Shown here: one piece after another, positions 23,728-26,996 of the stretch
How positions within the stretch are numbered: position 1 is the first letter of the stretch
Layout of the letters: every line of letters begins with the position of its first letter
Source of the DNA: a virus
Strand: one strand, 5' to 3'
Virus record (IMG/VR): IMGVR_UViG_3300030104_001601
Location: 1-26,996 of that record
Length of the DNA: 26,996 nucleotides
Program-made: the position numbers and the translations under genes
The notes under the pieces: model-generated
Databases searched by the model: none
What the model was told of the DNA's origin: nothing
The model's input: only the letters and a program-made list of their open reading frames with translations

Positions 23728-23898
23728 TTACATCGTGTCAAACAAGACATCGAGCTTTAGTCTGTCAAGTTGATCCCTGAGATGCAGAAGAGCTTGCTGC
23801 TCCTCTGGATCCCCACCGGGCCAAAACTTTATGTAATGGTTGACGGCTCTGTGCATCAACTCAATGTAGGCATCATTAACTCTAATTTCGTATTCCAT
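23728..23898 (-). CDS. Small conserved cyanophage-type protein (56 aa)
   Basis: Translating from ATG 23898 gives MEYEIRVNDAYIELMHRAVN, then HYIKFWPGGDPEEQQAL and a helical end (LRDQLDRLKLDVLFDTM). The WPGGDPEEQ turn followed by a Leu/Arg/Asp helix is a pattern I recognise from small cyanophage proteins near structural genes. It sits 27 bp after the 82-aa gene and 60 bp before the 31-aa gene. Function unknown; the helical content suggests a small dimer or a partner protein. Confidence 0.7.
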   Translation of the reverse strand: MEYEIRVNDAYIELMHRAVNHYIKFWPGGDPEEQQALLHLRDQLDRLKLDVLFDTM

Positions 23899-23925
23899 AA
23901 TTAAAAGGATGAACGGACGGGTTGT

Positions 23926-24174
23926 CTATTGTTCAACAGACTCGGTTGCCTGTTTCCAACCTTCCGAATTGAGTAAATTAAGAATATCTGTGTGGGTATA
24001 TTCAACACCACCTTCAATAGTATTTACAAAGGTAGGGCGATCCCCATCCCATTTAATAATGAGTTGCGAATTATCTAAAGAAGTTGGACATTGCCTAACA
24101 GTTTTAAAACAGGTCTGCTCGATATTAACTTTAGGCAATTCAGTAGTAGGCATTACGTAATAAGTTCTTGTCAT
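23926..24174 (-). CDS. Small protein of the tail/decoration gene cluster (82 aa)
   Basis: MTRTYYVMPTTELPKVNIEQ is followed by a Thr/Ser-containing segment and a core IIKWDGDRPTFVNTI, then EGGVEYTHTDILNLLNSEGW. I recognise this type from cyanophage fibre modules, where it commonly follows LamG-like or fibre genes. Its ATG overlaps the LamG-like gene by 4 bases (ATGA). No catalytic motif. A chaperone-like or capping role for the neighbouring fibre proteins is possible but unproven. Confidence 0.75.
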   Translation of the reverse strand: MTRTYYVMPTTELPKVNIEQTCFKTVRQCPTSLDNSQLIIKWDGDRPTFVNTIEGGVEYTHTDILNLLNSEGWKQATESVEQ

Positions 24175-25019
24175 GAGATTCCAAATCTACCTTTACGAGC
24201 ATTAAAGTTATTTTGTACACGGGTGGCACTGAAGTGATCATCGTAATAGCGGTACGCTGCTAGATCCATAACATCAGATCCACTGGTGTAACCAGGAACT
24301 GAAATAATTCCCATTCTTGAAGAAGTACCAGTATCAGTGACGCCAGAAGTAATTGTCTTTGTTTGATCGTAAATCAAATTGTTATTTACATACAACTGGA
24401 GATCTGTACCATCATAAGTAAAAACAACATGCTTCCAAGTATTCAAACTAGTTTGCGCAGTCATTCCAGATACTCCCGTTCCTTCATAGTCACTTACAGT
24501 ACCGTTTGAAGTGTTAGAACCCTGCACTCCTGGCTCAGTTCTTACAAACCAAGTATCCACACCAGGGAATTTAACCAGTGCCAATTGAAAGAAAGCTTCA
24601 ACTCTACTAGATGTGAAAGTATTATTTGCGGGATAAATGCTTAGCAAAACCCTGTTATTAAGGGTTATAAACCTAGCCCACACTTCTACTGTAAACTTGG
24701 GAGTAGTACTGTTTTTAGTGTTATACATAAAAAAGTAACTAGACCCAGACGATACATTCAATGCAGCAGTATCTCCAACACCATCAATCTGAATATATCC
24801 ATTTTGACCAACCTGTTGGTAGACAGGATCACCCTGAAAAACTCCATAAGTATTAGAAGTAGTATAACTAGTTAGGCTATTGAAGTCACTAAAAGGGTCG
24901 ACGCTTGGATAGCAAAGAGGGTTGCCAAAATCGACATCAATTTCAAGATCAGTAGTGTCATAATCCCGAGTTACAGAACGCGCATCTTCTGATCCGGTTA
25001 TTAAAGTAAGTGGGATCAT
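24171..25019 (-). CDS. LamG/concanavalin-like protein (282 aa), probable virion adhesion or decoration protein
   Basis: The protein opens with MIPLTLITGSEDARSVTRDY, then a beta-sandwich region with LamG hallmarks: KFTVEVWARF (108-117), SLNTWKHVVFTYDGTDLQLY (191-210), VNNNLIYDQT and a final RYYDDHFSATRVQNNFNARK. LamG folds bind glycans or proteins, so attachment to the cell surface is the likely use. It shares MIPLTL at the start and an NFNARKGRFG-like end with the next gene upstream, which marks the pair as diverged duplicates. It is coupled by ATGA overlaps on both sides. Confidence 0.8.
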   Translation of the reverse strand: MIPLTLITGSEDARSVTRDYDTTDLEIDVDFGNPLCYPSVDPFSDFNSLTSYTTSNTYGVFQGDPVYQQVGQNGYIQIDGVGDTAALNVSSGSSYFFMYNTKNSTTPKFTVEVWARFITLNNRVLLSIYPANNTFTSSRVEAFFQLALVKFPGVDTWFVRTEPGVQGSNTSNGTVSDYEGTGVSGMTAQTSLNTWKHVVFTYDGTDLQLYVNNNLIYDQTKTITSGVTDTGTSSRMGIISVPGYTSGSDVMDLAAYRYYDDHFSATRVQNNFNARKGRFGIS

Positions 25020-25669
25020 GCGTATCTATCCTCATGTGCGTTGTAATTTTGCAGAACCTCAGCTGCGGTCAATAGTTTATTTTTATATACCCGGAAAACT
25101 GAGAGGAAAAGGGGATGGTAAGTACCACTCTTGTCCCTACCAATGTATATCTTTTTAGCAACAGAGATATTTTTAGTCAAGGTATCCGTATAAATGAGCT
25201 GACCATTTTTATACAGTTTGTAATTGTTAGAAGATGAACTACCATCTCTTGTCCAAACATATTGAGTATGATAAATATAGGGATGGTTAAAATAACTTTC
25301 CTGCTTAATTTCGTAGCTTACAGGATCCTGCCCACCTTTATGTTCAAACAGTTCATCGCCGTTACTTCCATAACGATACCAAAATTCTACGCTAAACGAA
25401 TTAGAGCCAAAAGTAAAAACATTTGAACCAGTATTTGATTGCGCATAAGCATTAGCATTAGTCGAAAACCTTATTTCATTACCCCAATAAGAGTCTGCAT
25501 TAAAAGTCGTATTGTGTAAGGCAAAGTTATGGCCATTACCGGAAATATCGTACCAAGTGCTGCCGCTGCCTGGATATGAGGAAGTTTCATGAGCATCTAA
25601 ATATGTATCAAGGCCATCTGTTACATATCCAGGACCATCTCCGCCAGAGAAGAGGGTCAAGGGAATCAT
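25016..25669 (-). CDS. LamG/concanavalin-like protein (217 aa), paralogue of the neighbour
   Basis: Clear LamG-type signatures are present: YLDAHETSSYPGSGSTWYDI (23-42) leading into SGNGHNFAL, SFSVEFWYRY (91-100), NYKLYKNGQLIYTDTL and the terminal AAEVLQNYNAHEDRYA. This is the usual layout of stand-alone LamG proteins in marine phages. It begins with a TGATG overlap from the collagen-like gene and ends with a 4-base overlap into the second LamG gene. The role is probably surface recognition on the virion, with the target unknown. Confidence 0.85.
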   Translation of the reverse strand: MIPLTLFSGGDGPGYVTDGLDTYLDAHETSSYPGSGSTWYDISGNGHNFALHNTTFNADSYWGNEIRFSTNANAYAQSNTGSNVFTFGSNSFSVEFWYRYGSNGDELFEHKGGQDPVSYEIKQESYFNHPYIYHTQYVWTRDGSSSSNNYKLYKNGQLIYTDTLTKNISVAKKIYIGRDKSGTYHPLFLSVFRVYKNKLLTAAEVLQNYNAHEDRYA

Positions 25670-26217
25670 CAGCTGACTCCTTGACCGACAATTACAAATT
25701 TATTAGATGCAACACATAACAAAGTACAGAACCCATAACCAGCAAGCGTTTTGTTACCAGTAGTATTACTACCTGCAATACAAAGATCTACACTTGTACC
25801 TTCGGTAAGGGTTTGATCTGAACTGGAGTCGTTATAAATACCAATTGCTTCTCCTACTGAAAAGACAGAAGGAGGAACAGTTACACCACCAGTAGTAATG
25901 CTAATGAACTTACGTTCGTCACTTGCTACAAGTGTGTATGCAGATGTTTGAGAATTAGCTTGTATGGTTGTATCAACAGCAGGGCCTTGAGGGCCTGTAG
26001 CTCCATCAGAACCGTCTGCACCATCAGCACCATCAGCACCGGCAGGGCCTGTAGGGCCAGCAGGTCCAGTAGGGCCAGCAGGGCCAGTAGGTCCCTCAGG
26101 TCCAGTAGGACCAGCCGGTCCAGTACCACCAGGGCCTTGAGGTCCAACAGGGCCTTGAGCACCAGTGGTGTTATCAATATCAAAGCCGCCTGATAAAGGA
26201 TTAAATACGAATGCCAT
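25669..26217 (-). CDS. Collagen-like repeat protein (182 aa), probable head or tail decoration fibre
   Basis: After an 18-residue head ([18 protein letters not shown]), residues 19-80 are Gly-X-Y triplets, about 20 in all, with a single two-residue interruption after the fourth (GPG-GT-GPA). Pro fills many X positions, and three GAD triplets occur near the end. A 100-residue beta-rich domain follows (from [20 protein letters not shown]) and should act as a trimerisation or knob domain. The architecture predicts a trimeric rod with a globular tip. It lies 2 bp after the 67-aa gene and couples to the first LamG gene. Confidence 0.9.
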   Translation of the reverse strand: MAFVFNPLSGGFDIDNTTGAQGPVGPQGPGGTGPAGPTGPEGPTGPAGPTGPAGPTGPAGADGADGADGSDGATGPQGPAVDTTIQANSQTSAYTLVASDERKFISITTGGVTVPPSVFSVGEAIGIYNDSSSDQTLTEGTSVDLCIAGSNTTGNKTLAGYGFCTLLCVASNKFVIVGQGVS

Positions 26218-26219
26218 AG

Positions 26220-26423
26220 TTACACCTTCGTGACATCAGACAGCTTGTTATTTGCGTCATAGGTAAGCGTCATTGTGGCCACAACTACTCCACTTGCGCC
26301 GCCTTCCTTATACGTAATTGTTTCAATTTCACCAGTCCCGTTACCTGAAGCAACGTAGGTCATGGAAACATAATCATGTGGCGGGATGTATAAGCCCGCG
26401 ACGTTTTGAACTACTTGTGACAT
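26220..26423 (-). CDS. Small beta-rich protein (67 aa)
   Basis: [20 protein letters not shown] is followed by a [20 protein letters not shown] segment and a strand pair ([20 protein letters not shown]). I recognise this from small proteins in cyanophage structural modules; no function is known. It starts 7 bp after the stop of the 32-aa ORF and ends 2 bp before the collagen-like gene, so it belongs to the same transcription unit. The strand-rich composition would suit an adaptor between capsid and fibre. Confidence 0.8.
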   Translation of the reverse strand: MSQVVQNVAGLYIPPHDYVSMTYVASGNGTGEIETITYKEGGASGVVVATMTLTYDANNKLSDVTKV

Positions 26424-26430
26424 AATTTAG

Positions 26431-26529
26431 CTAGTAATATTTTTTGTGCCTAGAAGAGCTAGGTCTATGGTCCCAAAAGATATAAGAGGTGACAGACAAT
26501 GCCACCAATGTAGTTAAAGCAATAATCAT
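26431..26529 (-). CDS. Possible 32-aa single-TM peptide coupled to psbA
   Basis: An ATG overlapping the psbA stop by four bases (ATGA) opens a frame reading [19 protein letters not shown], then [13 protein letters not shown] and a TAG. The first 19 residues form one hydrophobic helix and the tail is basic, so an orientation with the tail in the cytoplasm is likely. The stop is 7 bp before the next ATG, so the ORF fills the gap exactly. Size and shape resemble small photosystem or cytochrome b6f subunits, but I cannot match it to any of them by sequence. Confidence 0.5.
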   Translation of the reverse strand: MIIALTTLVALSVTSYIFWDHRPSSSRHKKYY

Positions 26530-26996
26530 CCAACAGCTGGAGCTTTAAGTGCAATAGGCACAATGTTGTTAGCTGCCAGATCAAGTGGGAAGTTATGTGC
26601 ATTCCTTTCGTGCATCACTTCAAGTCCAAGATCAGCACGGTTCAATACATCAGCCCAGGTGTTAACCACTTGGCCCTGTTGTGTCAGGACTGATTGGTTA
26701 AAGTTAAGGCCATTAAGATTGAAAGCCATAGTGCTGACACCCAAAGCTGTAAACCAAATGCCGATGACAGGCCAAGCTGCAAGGAAGAAGTGGAGTGAGC
26801 GGCTATTGTTAAATGAAGCATATTGAAAAATCAATCTACCAAAGTAACCATGCGCAGCCACGATGTTATACGTCTCTTCTTCTTGACCAAATTTGTAGCC
26901 ATTGTTTTGACTAACTTGCTCAGTGGTTTCACGAACCAAAGAAGACGTGACAAGACTGCCATGCATTGCTGAGAAAAGACTCCCACCGAAGACGCC
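26526..26996 (-). CDS. psbA: Photosystem II D1 protein, C-terminal 156 residues (5' part beyond window)
   Basis: The frame is open to the right edge, starting mid-protein at [19 protein letters not shown]. Using standard D1 numbering the visible ligands are intact: His215 and His272 for the non-haem iron, Ser264 and Phe255 at the QB site, and His332, Glu333, His337, Asp342 and Ala344 for the Mn cluster ([14 protein letters not shown]). A 15-residue tail ([15 protein letters not shown]) remains for processing by the host CtpA protease. The extrapolated length is about 359 aa. Phage D1 replaces the host subunit and keeps photosynthesis going during infection. The internal ATG at 26966 is not the start. 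Confidence 0.97.
   Translation of the reverse strand, partial: GVFGGSLFSAMHGSLVTSSLVRETTEQVSQNNGYKFGQEEETYNIVAAHGYFGRLIFQYASFNNSRSLHFFLAAWPVIGIWFTALGVSTMAFNLNGLNFNQSVLTQQGQVVNTWADVLNRADLGLEVMHERNAHNFPLDLAANNIVPIALKAPAVG

Noticed and set aside
25948-26193. Plus-strand ORF rich in Arg/Ser across the collagen region
   Set aside because: It is the reverse-complement shadow of the Gly-X-Y repeat; repeated GGN-CCN codons keep all frames open.
26449-26465. CCTAG-CTCTT-CTAGG hairpin as a terminator after psbA
   Set aside because: On the minus strand it is followed by an A-rich run, not T residues, and the stem is only 5 bp. It also lies inside the 32-aa ORF.
1-26996. CRISPR arrays, insertion sequences, integrase or functional tRNA/rRNA genes
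   Set aside because: No regularly spaced direct repeats, transposase or integrase motifs, or foldable tRNA were found on reading both strands.

Overview
This window looks like the late half of a T7-like (podovirus-type) marine cyanophage genome. All supported genes lie on the minus strand. Read in the direction of transcription (right to left), the order matches the T7 late region: major capsid protein, terminator, tail tubular proteins A and B, three internal virion (ejection) proteins, tail fibre, a set of small membrane or secreted proteins, small terminase and large terminase. The cyanobacterial host is inferred from psbA (photosystem II D1 protein), which runs off the right edge, and from several small proteins that I recognise only as recurring types in marine cyanophages.

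Right edge to 23.4 kb (upstream of the capsid gene): the psbA 3' part is translationally coupled to a possible 32-residue membrane peptide. Next come a 67-aa protein, a collagen-repeat protein, two tandem LamG-like proteins, an 82-aa protein and two microproteins (56 and 31 aa). The 31-aa one ends in a YRG-containing motif and has a consensus Shine-Dalgarno. A structured, gene-free leader of about 157 bp precedes the capsid gene. Portal and scaffold genes are not seen and would lie further upstream, outside the window.

23.4 to 7.5 kb: virion genes. A strong intrinsic terminator lies directly after the capsid gene, the same place as T7 Tphi. The peptidoglycan-cleaving domain is at the C-terminus of the second internal virion protein rather than in the largest one as in T7. 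The tail fibre has a T7 gp17-like N-terminus and is followed by a 498-aa protein that may be a fibre or receptor-binding partner.

7.5 to 1.8 kb: a tightly overlapping run of small genes (53 aa, Pro-rich membrane protein, two-TM holin-like protein, two secreted proteins, membrane coiled-coil protein, 59 aa) that probably includes the lysis functions. Then come small terminase, a basic 85-aa protein, an HNH nuclease, a 340-aa unknown and large terminase.

1.8 to 0 kb: a 250-bp non-coding stretch with hairpins and a degenerate tRNA-Leu-like patch, two small unknown genes, a doubtful membrane ORF, and a truncated gene of higher GC at the left edge. The GC-rich first kilobase may belong to a different genome segment from the late operon, for example beyond the packaging end in a circularised assembly.
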